64,000 bases of DNA from Gloeobacter morelensis MG652769. Lineage in GTDB: Bacteria > Cyanobacteriota > Cyanobacteriia > Gloeobacterales > Gloeobacteraceae. Of the stretch, positions 18,836-27,021 are shown one piece after another. The stretch lies in assembly GCF_021018745.1 (NCBI RefSeq), contig NZ_CP063845.1, forward strand, positions 2,914,001-2,978,000, written 5' to 3'. The position numbers were made by a program, and so were the translations under genes. The notes beneath the pieces were generated by a model, which searched no databases, was not told where the DNA came from, and saw only the letters and a list, made by a program, of their open reading frames with translations. Positions within the stretch are counted from its first letter, which is position 1. Each line of letters opens with the position of its first letter.

Positions 18836-20419
18836 TCAACTCTTCGAGGCAGTTGGGCGTTCTTTGCTTTGGGGGCGTTGATCTTTCACCAGAACAAAGG
18901 TGGCCACGGCGCCAAGCAGCGCCGTGGCAGCCGCCAGGAGCACGATGAGGTTGAAACCCTCGATGAAACTGTTTTGGGCCGCCTCGGCAAACACGTTTTG
19001 CAGATCCGGCGGCAGCGTGCGGATCACGCCATTCAGGTCGCCTGCCGCAATCTGGCTTGCCAGTTGCGTGCTGCGCTCGGCCACCAGACCGGGTAGGGTT
19101 TGTGTCGATTGCTCCAGGCTCGTGGCCACGCGCTGGGTGAGCAGCGAGCCCAGCAGAGCGATACCCAGGGCGTGGGCACCGTGGCGGAAAGTGCTGGTGA
19201 TTCCCGAACCCATGCCGCTGCGCTCGGGGGGCAACACGGCAATCGCCACATTCGCGATTTCGGCGTTGATCAGCCCGGCTCCGATCCCAGCCAACAAAAA
19301 GCCCGGCAGAAACGCGGTCCAGGGGGAACCGGCGTTGATCCCGTACATCCAGACAAAGCCCAGGCCGATCATGAGCATGCCGCCGCTGAGCAGCACCCGC
19401 GCAGGCAATACCTGGGCCAGCCGACCGCCCAGAGGCGGGCAGACCAGCAAAGGCACCGTCAGCGGCAACAGCAGCAATCCGGACTGCAAAGGCGAGTAAC
19501 CGAGGACGTTTTGAAAAAACAGGGGTAAATAGACGATCATTGCCCAAAACGAAGCGCCGTTGGTCGCGGCGAGCAACGAAGTACCCACAAAGGCGGGGTT
19601 GCCCAAGAGCGACAGTTCGAACATGGGCTGGCTCTGCCGCCGTTCGATGATTACAAAGGCGACAAGCAGCACAGTCGACGCTGCCAGCAAGCCGAGAATA
19701 GGGGTGCTGGTCCAGCCCAGTTCGTTGCCCTGGATCAAGGCGAAGCACAGCGAAAACAGAGCCGCGGTGAACGTGGTTAGTCCCAGCCAATCGACCCGGG
19801 CCGCTCCAGGATCGCGCGACTCGTCCACTTTGCTCAGGGTAAAGGCGACCAGGCCGACACCGATCGGCACGTTGAGCAAAAAGATCCACCGCCAGCTGAG
19901 CAGGTCCACCAGCAGGCCGCCAATCATCGGCCCCAGCGAAGCGCCCACCCCCATCACCAAGCCCCAGACGCCGAAGGCGTTTGCCCGCTCCGGTCCTGCG
20001 CGGAAGGTTTGGGAGAGAATCGCCAGCGAGGAGATGAGCAGCAGCGCCCCACCCAGCCCCTGGATGCTGCGGGCGAGGGTAAGAGTCAGGGGGGTGGAGG
20101 CGAGCCCGCAGGTGAGCGAAGTCAGGGTAAACAGGGCAAGGCCGACCAGAAACAGCCGACGGCGGCCGAAGCGGTCCGCAAGCGTTCCGGCTGCCAACAA
20201 AAAGGCGGTAAAAGAGAGGTTGTAACCATTGATGATCCACTGGAGATCGGCAAAACTCGTGCGCAGCGAGCTTTCGATATCGGGTAGGGCCAGGGCGACC
20301 ACGGTGATGTCCAGCGGCACCAAAAAAGTGCCGATGCTCACGGCCAGTAAGATCGCCCACTTGTTGTCGGGTTCGGCACCCAGTTTGCGGGTGGTATCCT
20401 GGGCAATTTGCTTGGTCAT
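18836..20419 (-). CDS. DHA2-family MFS drug/proton antiporter
   Basis: 14-TM exporter of the EmrB/QacA type (527 aa). The N-terminal motif region LVPLDITVVALALPDIESSL and the motif A stretch LADRFGRRRLFLVGL are clear, and there are many hydrophobic segments up to LIVLLAAATALLGAVATFVLV. AGGAGG precedes ATG 20419. It is the last gene of the long minus-strand run, 42 bp after the SMP-30-like gene. It may export a product of the run or be a general efflux pump. Confidence 0.9.
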   Translation of the reverse strand: MTKQIAQDTTRKLGAEPDNKWAILLAVSIGTFLVPLDITVVALALPDIESSLRTSFADLQWIINGYNLSFTAFLLAAGTLADRFGRRRLFLVGLALFTLTSLTCGLASTPLTLTLARSIQGLGGALLLISSLAILSQTFRAGPERANAFGVWGLVMGVGASLGPMIGGLLVDLLSWRWIFLLNVPIGVGLVAFTLSKVDESRDPGAARVDWLGLTTFTAALFSLCFALIQGNELGWTSTPILGLLAASTVLLVAFVIIERRQSQPMFELSLLGNPAFVGTSLLAATNGASFWAMIVYLPLFFQNVLGYSPLQSGLLLLPLTVPLLVCPPLGGRLAQVLPARVLLSGGMLMIGLGFVWMYGINAGSPWTAFLPGFLLAGIGAGLINAEIANVAIAVLPPERSGMGSGITSTFRHGAHALGIALLGSLLTQRVATSLEQSTQTLPGLVAERSTQLASQIAAGDLNGVIRTLPPDLQNVFAEAAQNSFIEGFNLIVLLAAATALLGAVATFVLVKDQRPQSKERPTASKS

Positions 20420-20461
20420 GGGCGTTTGACCTCCTGATGGTTGGTGGATAGACGCATCGGG

Positions 20462-21463
20462 CTAGAAGGGCAATACATCCAGCCAGTACAGGAACTGCCA
20501 GGCCGTTTGGGGATCGGCGAAGAGCTCTCGATCGCGGGCATTGAGGACAAAAGTCTTTCCTTGGACCTCAACGGCGGTCGTCGGGACATCCAAGGACGGG
20601 TCGGCGAAGGTTTGCTCGAAGCGCGCCGAACGCCAACCGTCCGTTGAAATGAGCAGGTCGATGCGGTCCTTGACCGCCGCTGGATCCGGTAACCCGCTGC
20701 TGTTGCGAACGACTGCCAGTTTTCCATCCGCGCGAAGCACCATGCCGTCGGCTCCCAGAATCGTCTCTTCGAGCCGCACTTCGCTGAAAGCACCGGGATT
20801 TTGCAAGGGGATCTTCCAGAGCAAGCCACCGCTGTAGCTGGCCATCAGCAGGTAGCCGTCGGGATGGTAAACGATGCCGTTCAGGTTGATCCCGTCGAAA
20901 TGGAGCGCCTCGGAGGTCAGGAAGACAGAGGCCTGACCGGCCTGGTCGATCTTGTAGACCGCCGGTGTCAGGCTGTCGGTGACGTAGACGTTGCCGTCAG
21001 GATCGAAAGTCAGATCGTTGGCGATATGGGCCCCCGGCAGCAAGACATTGAGATCAAAGACCCGTCGCCGTCGGCCGTAGGGCAGTTCGTACTCGATGAC
21101 GCGGGCAAGGTTGTTGATCGTCCGGTCGCTGCTTTTGGGGCCCACCCCCGCGTCGGTAACGCAGACCAGCAGACGGTTGCGCCGCGCATCGACGTGCAGG
21201 CCGACGCTGGTAATCAAGTCCGGATCCCGGATGAAGGGGTGGTAGGTGCCGGTGGCGTCGATGCGCCCGATCGTGCCGTATTTGAGGGAACTCACGAAAA
21301 ACTGCCGGGTTCTGGCATCGAAGGTGACCCCTTCGGGATAAGTTCCGGGCGGCGTCTGAAAGTAAAGGCGTTGGGCGTAGGTCGGTACGCCCCAAAGCAC
21401 CCACAGCAGCACCGCCAGCCCGAGCCGGCTGCACCAGCCGGCAATAGAGCGCGTGTTAAGCAT
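20462..21463 (-). CDS. Exported SMP-30/NHL-type beta-propeller protein
   Basis: Secreted six-bladed-propeller-like protein (333 aa from ATG 21463). An N-terminal signal peptide (LAVLLWVLWGVPTYAQ) is followed by YPEGVTFDARTRQFFVSSL, HIANDLTFDPDGNVYVTDSLTPAVYKID and LNGIVYHPDGYLLMASYSGGLLWKI, the gluconolactonase/SMP-30 and strictosidine-synthase-like pattern. The frame is open further upstream but the signal peptide fixes the start. It lies directly downstream of the Tat-exported GMC oxidoreductase, so both may act in the periplasm on related substrates, for example lactone hydrolysis after oxidation. Substrate unknown. Confidence 0.75.
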   Translation of the reverse strand: MLNTRSIAGWCSRLGLAVLLWVLWGVPTYAQRLYFQTPPGTYPEGVTFDARTRQFFVSSLKYGTIGRIDATGTYHPFIRDPDLITSVGLHVDARRNRLLVCVTDAGVGPKSSDRTINNLARVIEYELPYGRRRRVFDLNVLLPGAHIANDLTFDPDGNVYVTDSLTPAVYKIDQAGQASVFLTSEALHFDGINLNGIVYHPDGYLLMASYSGGLLWKIPLQNPGAFSEVRLEETILGADGMVLRADGKLAVVRNSSGLPDPAAVKDRIDLLISTDGWRSARFEQTFADPSLDVPTTAVEVQGKTFVLNARDRELFADPQTAWQFLYWLDVLPF

Positions 21464-21503
21464 CGGTGTTGTCCAAATCGATGAAATTGCGGTACGCCCA
21501 GGC

Positions 21504-23039
21504 TCAAAGGCGCCGATCGAGAAAGCGCTCCAGACACCGTTCCGCCAAAGCGGCGATGGTGAGCGCCGGATTTGTGCAGGCGGTCGAGCCGGGAATAAGT
21601 GCCCCGTCCACCACGTAGAGCCCCTCGTAGCCTCGGACGCGGCCATCGGTGTCGCATACTTTGTCCAGGGCCGCGCCACCGAGGGGATGGGCGGTGATCC
21701 CGGTGTCCGCCGGGGCCGTTGTCGCCGTCTTGTTGGCAGCATCGAGGATGTCGTAGGTGAGTTGCACTGCCTGCGCGTTGCGTTGGGCGGTTGCCGTGTC
21801 GGTGGGCCAGTGAAGCGCGACGGTGTCCGTGGCGGCATCGTAGCTGAGCGAGCCTTCCGGCTTGACCGGCTGGAGCCCTGTATGGACCAGGGCTCCTGGC
21901 GGGCTGTTGTAGAAGGGCGTGTGCACCAGCACAGTCGGGGCGAGCGGGTTGTCGAGATGTTCGATGACGGCCGTCGCCGGTCCCCCCTGCGTGGGGTTGG
22001 TCGGCGTGCTGCCCTGGCGGGTGCCCAGGGTGTCGCCGTTGGTTCCCCAGAAGCGACCCACCGCCTGGTTCAGACGGGGCAGGGTTCCTGTCGCTTTTGC
22101 CCGCAGAAGCAGTTCGGTCGTACCGATCGAGCCTGCCGCCAAAAACAGATAGCGGCAGCGAAACGTGCGGCGGACCTGTACCTGCCCGGCCTCGTCTATC
22201 TGGTTGCACTGGATTTGAAAGCCGCCCCGACCCGCCTCGGCCACGGCCGTCACCACATGCAAGGGGAGAATTTCGACCTTGCCCGTCGCTTCCGCCTGGG
22301 CCAGGTAGTTACGGTCGAGGCTATTTTTGGCGCCGCTGTTGATGCCGTAGAAAACATCGCCCACGATCGTAGAAGCCGCCCGACGGCCTTGGATCTCCTG
22401 GCGCACAATGTCCCAATCGACGGCAATATCGAGAAGGCGATGGCTGAGACCGGCGCGGGCCGCCTGCTGCAAGAAGACGCGGGTGCCCTCGTAGTAGGGT
22501 GTCCCCAGGATGTCCGCGGGCACAGGCGCGGGCTTGAGCTGAGAGCGCACCCGCGGGTAGTAGACCCGATCAAGTTCGTCGTAGTCGATGGACCCTGGAA
22601 AGGCTTGATAGAACAGTTCGCGGCGGGGTTGGTAGAGCACGGCGTTGTAGACGAGCGATCCACCGCCCACGCCGGCACCGCGGAAAGCGGCGATACCGTT
22701 GCCGACCTTGACATCAAGGATGCCCGTGTAAACATCGATTGCCGTCGGCTCAAACAGCAGGGTTGTCGGGCTAAGCCAGGCAGCCCGTCCGTCCGGCTTG
22801 CTGTAGGTGCAAAACGTATCTTGGCTCGGCGCAATCGGCCAGCGGCGGCCGCGCTCCAGCACCAGGGTGCTAAAACCGGCCTGACCCAAGCGCAGAGCTG
22901 CTACCGCCCCGCCGAACCCGCTTCCAATCACCACGGCATCGAGCGCCGCATCGGCGCGGGCCGGTTCGATCCGCGCGCCGGCCGACGCCAGCAGAGCGGC
23001 CTGCAGCAGACGGCGGCGCTTCAAGCGCATATCAATCAT
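21504..23039 (-). CDS. Tat-exported GMC oxidoreductase, cholesterol-oxidase-like
   Basis: FAD-dependent alcohol oxidase (511 aa from ATG 23039). A twin-arginine leader (LKRRRLLQAALLASAGARIEPARA) precedes the dinucleotide-binding VVIGSGFGGAVAALRLGQAG. The sequence follows bacterial class I cholesterol oxidase throughout (GRGVGGGSL-like RGAGVGGGSLVYN, CRYLFLAAGSIGTTELLLRA, and a C-terminal HPLGG with NPALTIAALAER). The His and Asn equivalent to the catalytic pair of Streptomyces ChoA are present. The true substrate could be a sterol, a hopanoid or another secondary alcohol. Neighbours are a quinone reductase upstream and a propeller protein downstream on the same strand. Confidence 0.85.
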   Translation of the reverse strand: MIDMRLKRRRLLQAALLASAGARIEPARADAALDAVVIGSGFGGAVAALRLGQAGFSTLVLERGRRWPIAPSQDTFCTYSKPDGRAAWLSPTTLLFEPTAIDVYTGILDVKVGNGIAAFRGAGVGGGSLVYNAVLYQPRRELFYQAFPGSIDYDELDRVYYPRVRSQLKPAPVPADILGTPYYEGTRVFLQQAARAGLSHRLLDIAVDWDIVRQEIQGRRAASTIVGDVFYGINSGAKNSLDRNYLAQAEATGKVEILPLHVVTAVAEAGRGGFQIQCNQIDEAGQVQVRRTFRCRYLFLAAGSIGTTELLLRAKATGTLPRLNQAVGRFWGTNGDTLGTRQGSTPTNPTQGGPATAVIEHLDNPLAPTVLVHTPFYNSPPGALVHTGLQPVKPEGSLSYDAATDTVALHWPTDTATAQRNAQAVQLTYDILDAANKTATTAPADTGITAHPLGGAALDKVCDTDGRVRGYEGLYVVDGALIPGSTACTNPALTIAALAERCLERFLDRRL

Positions 23040-23067
23040 TGATATTCTCGGATGGTGTTTCAAATGT

Positions 23068-24057
23068 CTACCGGCCAATTTTGAGGACGAGCTTGCCGGT
23101 GGTGGTCCGCTGCTCGATGCGGCGGTGGGCTTCGTCGGCCGCCTCGAGGGGCAGGACGCCGCTGATCGGAACGTGCAGTTCATCCCGGGCGATCCACTCA
23201 AGCACCCGGCGCGCGGCGTCTTTGATCTTCTCGGGCGCCTGCAGGCACACCGCCAGCAGGTTGAAGCCCTGCACCCCCTTACTCGAGAGCCACAGGCCGT
23301 TAGTCGACTGGAAAGTGTCCTCGCCGTTGCCGGCGTTGCCCAGAACGATAAGCTGACCCAGCACGCTCAACACTTCAAGGCTCTCATCGCGCAGGTTGCC
23401 GCCAACCGGATCGACGACGATCTGCACCCCGGCGCCACCCGTGGCCGCGATCACCGCCTCACGGTAGTGCTCGCGCAAAAACACGCGGTCGTAACCGTGC
23501 GCTTGGGCGTAAGCGATCTTGTCGGGGCTGCCGACGGTGCCGAGCACCTGGCCGGCTCCGAGCCGGCGGGCGACTTGGCCGAGGGCGCTGCCGAGTCCCC
23601 CGGCCGCCGCATGCACCAGCACCGCATCGCCGGGGGTAAATCGAGCGGCGGCCGACAGCACCAGATAGGCCGTGATCATGGTGCAGGGGAAGGCGGCGGC
23701 GGCGGCGAGATCGACGGGCCTTGCGAGCGTATCGAGAGCGAAGGTGAGGGCGGCGGGGGAGCGCACCACCTCCGCATAACCGCCCTGGCCGACGATGGTG
23801 AGCGCGGCGACCGGTTGGCCGACCTGCAGGTCCGTCACCCCCTCGCCGACAGCCCGAATGTGTCCTGCCACCTCGATGCCCGGTACAAAGGGCAACGGCA
23901 CAGCGACGAACCCGCGCCGGAACATCAGTTCGAGATAATTGACTCCAGCGTACTCGACATCGATGGTGACTTCGCCGACTTCAGGCTGGGGGTCGGGCAT
24001 CTGACAGGCGGCGAGATTCTCCGGTCCGCCGAAACTTTTGATCGCGACTGCACGCAT
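23068..24057 (-). CDS. Zinc-free MDR-family NADPH:quinone oxidoreductase
   Basis: Medium-chain reductase of 329 aa (ATG 24057 with GGAG upstream). The N-terminus MRAVAIKSFGGPENL and the cofactor-binding HAAAGGLGSALGQVARRLGA identify the quinone-oxidoreductase/enoyl-reductase branch; the structural-zinc cysteines of alcohol dehydrogenases are absent. It catalyses NADPH-dependent reduction of quinones or enones in the cytoplasm. It lies in the minus run, 28 bp before the GMC gene, and could supply an enoyl- or keto-reduction step to the neighbouring lipid/polyketide genes; this is inference. Confidence 0.85.
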   Translation of the reverse strand: MRAVAIKSFGGPENLAACQMPDPQPEVGEVTIDVEYAGVNYLELMFRRGFVAVPLPFVPGIEVAGHIRAVGEGVTDLQVGQPVAALTIVGQGGYAEVVRSPAALTFALDTLARPVDLAAAAAFPCTMITAYLVLSAAARFTPGDAVLVHAAAGGLGSALGQVARRLGAGQVLGTVGSPDKIAYAQAHGYDRVFLREHYREAVIAATGGAGVQIVVDPVGGNLRDESLEVLSVLGQLIVLGNAGNGEDTFQSTNGLWLSSKGVQGFNLLAVCLQAPEKIKDAARRVLEWIARDELHVPISGVLPLEAADEAHRRIEQRTTTGKLVLKIGR

Positions 24058-24104
24058 AAACAAGACTCCATTGCTCGGATAAACGGTGGAAGCGTCGGCG
24101 ATTG

Positions 24105-25001
24105 TCAGTCCCGGCCCCGGACAGGCGCCGGGCCAATGCGGTCGACAGAGGCTTTTTGAAAGCGGCCGGACAGCACGTCGCTGGCTGGGTCGGTCTGGAT
24201 GAAAAGAATTTCCTTGCCGAGGCTCACCAGCACAAAGTTGAGCTGCCGCACCGCGCCGGAGGACGTGGTAGTCACAGACATCACCCCCGTACAGTCCGGG
24301 TTGATCGTGTACGCGATGGTGGCGGTCCGCTCGGCCACACTGCCCACCGCGTTCGCCGTCTCCGTCAAAGAGCCCCCGCCCCGCCCGTCGAAGTCGGCCG
24401 CCCCGACGCTAAGAAGCGGTGTGATTACCGCTCCGGCGCTCGGCGGGCTGACCTGTGGATTGGAGCCCCCGGCTGCAAAAGCGTATTCTCCCCGCAGGCT
24501 GCCAGGGGTGCAGCTGCCGCCCGGCCGGGTGGTGGCGGGCATCCACAGCTTTTTGAAGGTGGCGGCTACCACGGGCGAGGTCGGAACCTTCTGCACCAGC
24601 AGCACTTCGTTGCCGTAGGCGGTAACGGCAATGCTGTAGGTATTGGTCGTGCCGGTCAAGGTACTGGTGGCGATCATCTCGCCGCTGCAGTCCGGGTTGA
24701 TCTGATAGGTGCCTGTAAAAGAAGTGTCGAGCGCCTCGCCGTTGACGTTCAGCTTTTCGGTCATCAAGGTGAGATTGCCCTTACCGTCGAAATGGCTAAT
24801 GCCGACGCCCACCAGAGGACCAAGAAACGGAATCGGCGAGGGCGGATCGGTAGGCACGCCCGTACCGTTCACGATAAAGCCGTAGTCGCCTTGGACCGCG
24901 GTAAGGCTGCAGGCAGGTCTGGCCTGCAAGGCCCGCGGGGCAAAGCTGCCCAGTCCGAGCGCGATACTGGCCGTCAGTCCCCAGATCGAAAGACAACGCA
25001 T
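24105..25001 (-). CDS. Exported protein of unknown function with two tandem domains
   Basis: 298 aa with a signal peptide (MRCLSIWGLTASIALGLGSFAPRALQA). Two copies of a ~130-residue unit follow: ACSLTAVQGDYGFIVNG...ISHFDGKGNLT...YQINPDCSGEMIATS and SCTPGSLRGEYAFAAGG...AADFDGRGGGSLT...YTINPDCTGVMSVTT. Each carries one cysteine at the start and one in the I-N-P-D-C motif, suggesting a disulfide per unit. AGGAGG precedes the ATG. I do not recognise an enzymatic motif. The fold is probably all-beta, and a lipid-binding or surface role is only a guess. Confidence 0.7.
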   Translation of the reverse strand: MRCLSIWGLTASIALGLGSFAPRALQARPACSLTAVQGDYGFIVNGTGVPTDPPSPIPFLGPLVGVGISHFDGKGNLTLMTEKLNVNGEALDTSFTGTYQINPDCSGEMIATSTLTGTTNTYSIAVTAYGNEVLLVQKVPTSPVVAATFKKLWMPATTRPGGSCTPGSLRGEYAFAAGGSNPQVSPPSAGAVITPLLSVGAADFDGRGGGSLTETANAVGSVAERTATIAYTINPDCTGVMSVTTTSSGAVRQLNFVLVSLGKEILFIQTDPASDVLSGRFQKASVDRIGPAPVRGRD

Positions 25002-25014
25002 AGTCGGTAGCCTC

Positions 25015-26289
25015 CTATTGATGGATATTGGGTGGAATGCTTTGCTTGGCCTGCAGGCGGGCGGGCCACAGACCGAAGGCGAGCAGCCGCGTCGGCAGTT
25101 CCCGCAGCCCGGGCAGGCGCAGCAGCCGCCGCAGCAGGGTCGGTTTGGGCGGAATGCCTTCGTTGGCGGCTGTGGCCAACAGCTGGTCCTGGATCATCGC
25201 CTGGTAGTACTGGCTAATGCGGGTGGGCAGTTCCCGGCGGCGCTGGACAGCAGCCAGGTGGCTCACCCCGACGCGCCCGCTGCGCAGAGGCCCCGCCAGG
25301 ACATTGGCCGCAGCGACCGCGTCCTGGATCGCGTAACTGATGCCCACCCCACCGAAAGGCGACATCACGTGGGCCGCATCGCCAATCAGCAACAGCCCCG
25401 GGCGGTACCAGCGGCGGACGTAGCCCGATTCGACCGACAGCAGCGACGCCTGCGACCAGTCCTTGAGCAACCCCACCCGGTCGGCCAGTTCCGGCACCAG
25501 CGTCGTCACCGACCGGTGCAACCCCTCGATGCCCTGGGCGCGCAGTTTCTGGTAGGTGCCCTTGCGGATGATATAGCTGATTTGCCAGACATCGGAGCGA
25601 TCGGCCTGGCCCATGACCGCCCCCTGACCGACCCGGTAGAGGACCCCCTCCGGTTCGTGGGGGTAGCGCGGCAGGCGGAACCAAAGCACGTCCACCGCCT
25701 GGGAAAATTTGACCAGATCGATGCCGGCCATCTGGCGGGTGCGGGAGGTGCGTCCGTCCGCACCGACCGTCAGGGCGCAGCGGGCCTCCTGCGGTCCGTC
25801 CGGGCCATTGAAGACCACACCGCGGATTTCGCCCTCCTCCTCGATGAGCCGCTGCACGCTGGTGGCCATGAAGACTCGGAAGTTCGCGTAGCGCTTCGCC
25901 TCGGCGACCATGAAGTTCAAAAAGTCCTTCTGGGCGACCATGGTCATGTAATTGTGGTGGGTCGGCAAGCGGCTGAAATCAGCCACCCGGGCCGCCCCCG
26001 CGGCGCTGACCATGGTGAGGGTTTTGAGCTTGCTGTGTTTGTGCTCCAAGAGGCGCTCGGTCAATCGGAGATCGTCCATCAACTCCATGACCACGGCGTG
26101 CAGCGAGTCGCCCCGAAAATCGCGGTCGAAGTCTTTTTGCGCTTCGAAGAGGATCACCGAGACCCCCTGGCGGGCCAACAGCAAAGAGAGGACGGCCCCC
26201 GCCGGTCCGCCGCCGATGATGATGCAATCCGCCTGCAAAGCGGCTTTTCCGCGTTCTGCAGCCAGGATGTTGCGGTTGTTGAATGCCAT
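25015..26289 (-). CDS. FAD-dependent monooxygenase (UbiH/PHBH family)
   Basis: Flavoprotein hydroxylase of 424 aa (ATG 26289). FAD-binding motifs are CIIIGGGPAGAVLSLLLARQG at the N-terminus, the DG motif GADGRTSRTRQMAG, and GDAAHVMSPFGGVGISYAIQDA. These are typical of aromatic- or polyketide-tailoring hydroxylases. It lies 26 bp downstream of the HAD phosphatase gene and is likely co-transcribed with the KS-AT-ACP-AfsA synthase, so a tailoring role on its product is plausible. Substrate unknown. Confidence 0.85.
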   Translation of the reverse strand: MAFNNRNILAAERGKAALQADCIIIGGGPAGAVLSLLLARQGVSVILFEAQKDFDRDFRGDSLHAVVMELMDDLRLTERLLEHKHSKLKTLTMVSAAGAARVADFSRLPTHHNYMTMVAQKDFLNFMVAEAKRYANFRVFMATSVQRLIEEEGEIRGVVFNGPDGPQEARCALTVGADGRTSRTRQMAGIDLVKFSQAVDVLWFRLPRYPHEPEGVLYRVGQGAVMGQADRSDVWQISYIIRKGTYQKLRAQGIEGLHRSVTTLVPELADRVGLLKDWSQASLLSVESGYVRRWYRPGLLLIGDAAHVMSPFGGVGISYAIQDAVAAANVLAGPLRSGRVGVSHLAAVQRRRELPTRISQYYQAMIQDQLLATAANEGIPPKPTLLRRLLRLPGLRELPTRLLAFGLWPARLQAKQSIPPNIHQ

Positions 26290-26315
26290 GAGAAAACCCC
26301 CCAAATATCTCTGTC

Positions 26316-26987
26316 TCAGGCCGCGGCCTGCCGATCGTCGATGAGCGGCAGCAAGGCCGCGAGCGAGCCGAGCCGCAGGTCGATGAGCCCCTCGTAATCG
26401 CGGTAGTCAGCCTCGTGGAAGCCCGCCGTGACGATCCAGGCCGTCTGCAGCCCGGCTAGCTTCGCGCCGCGCAGCGCGTAGGGCGAATCGTCGACCATCA
26501 GCCACCCACCCAGGTCGATGCCCAGTTCCTCGCCGACCTGCCGATAGCACAGGGGATTGGCCTTGGACAGACCGCGGGTGGAGCAAATCATGTCCCGTTC
26601 GATGCCAGGAACATGGTGCAACTGGTTAAAGGTGCCCTGGGTGGCGCTGCGCTGCGAGAGTACCTTGACTGGGATCCCCTGGCGGGCGCAGCCGGCCAGC
26701 AATGGCGCCAGCGCGTCGCCGATGCGGACTGCGGTACTGGTCTCGCGGTGCATCGCCTGCTGCACCTCGCCGATTTGACCCGGGATGGCAAAGGAGTGAA
26801 AAAACAACTCCAACAGCTCCCGGGGCGTACAGGCCGACGCCAGTTTGGCCACCGTGCGCACCGTCTGCAGCCCCACCGGCCCCTCGGCGGTGCGGCAGGC
26901 GTAGGCGTGCAGCCAGCGGATCATCAGTTCGTTGGAGTTATCTGAGATCACCCCGTCGAAATCAAGAAATAGCCCTTGGATTTTCAT
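26316..26987 (-). CDS. HAD-superfamily phosphatase
   Basis: Cytoplasmic phosphatase-type HAD protein of 223 aa (ATG 26987 with GAGGG upstream). Motif I is FLDFDGVISDNSNE, with the nucleophile and acid/base Asp pair; motif II lies around VKVLSQRS; the motif III lysine is in GLSKANPLCY; motif IV is WLMVDDSPYA. It lies 34 bp downstream of the PKS whose C-terminus is AfsA-like. In gamma-butyrolactone synthesis the AfsA product carries a phosphate that must be removed, which makes this neighbour noteworthy. The actual substrate is not known. Confidence 0.85.
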   Translation of the reverse strand: MKIQGLFLDFDGVISDNSNELMIRWLHAYACRTAEGPVGLQTVRTVAKLASACTPRELLELFFHSFAIPGQIGEVQQAMHRETSTAVRIGDALAPLLAGCARQGIPVKVLSQRSATQGTFNQLHHVPGIERDMICSTRGLSKANPLCYRQVGEELGIDLGGWLMVDDSPYALRGAKLAGLQTAWIVTAGFHEADYRDYEGLIDLRLGSLAALLPLIDDRQAAA

Positions 26988-27021
26988 GGTTGTCCCTCGT
27001 CGTGACGCCATCGCAGGTCGG

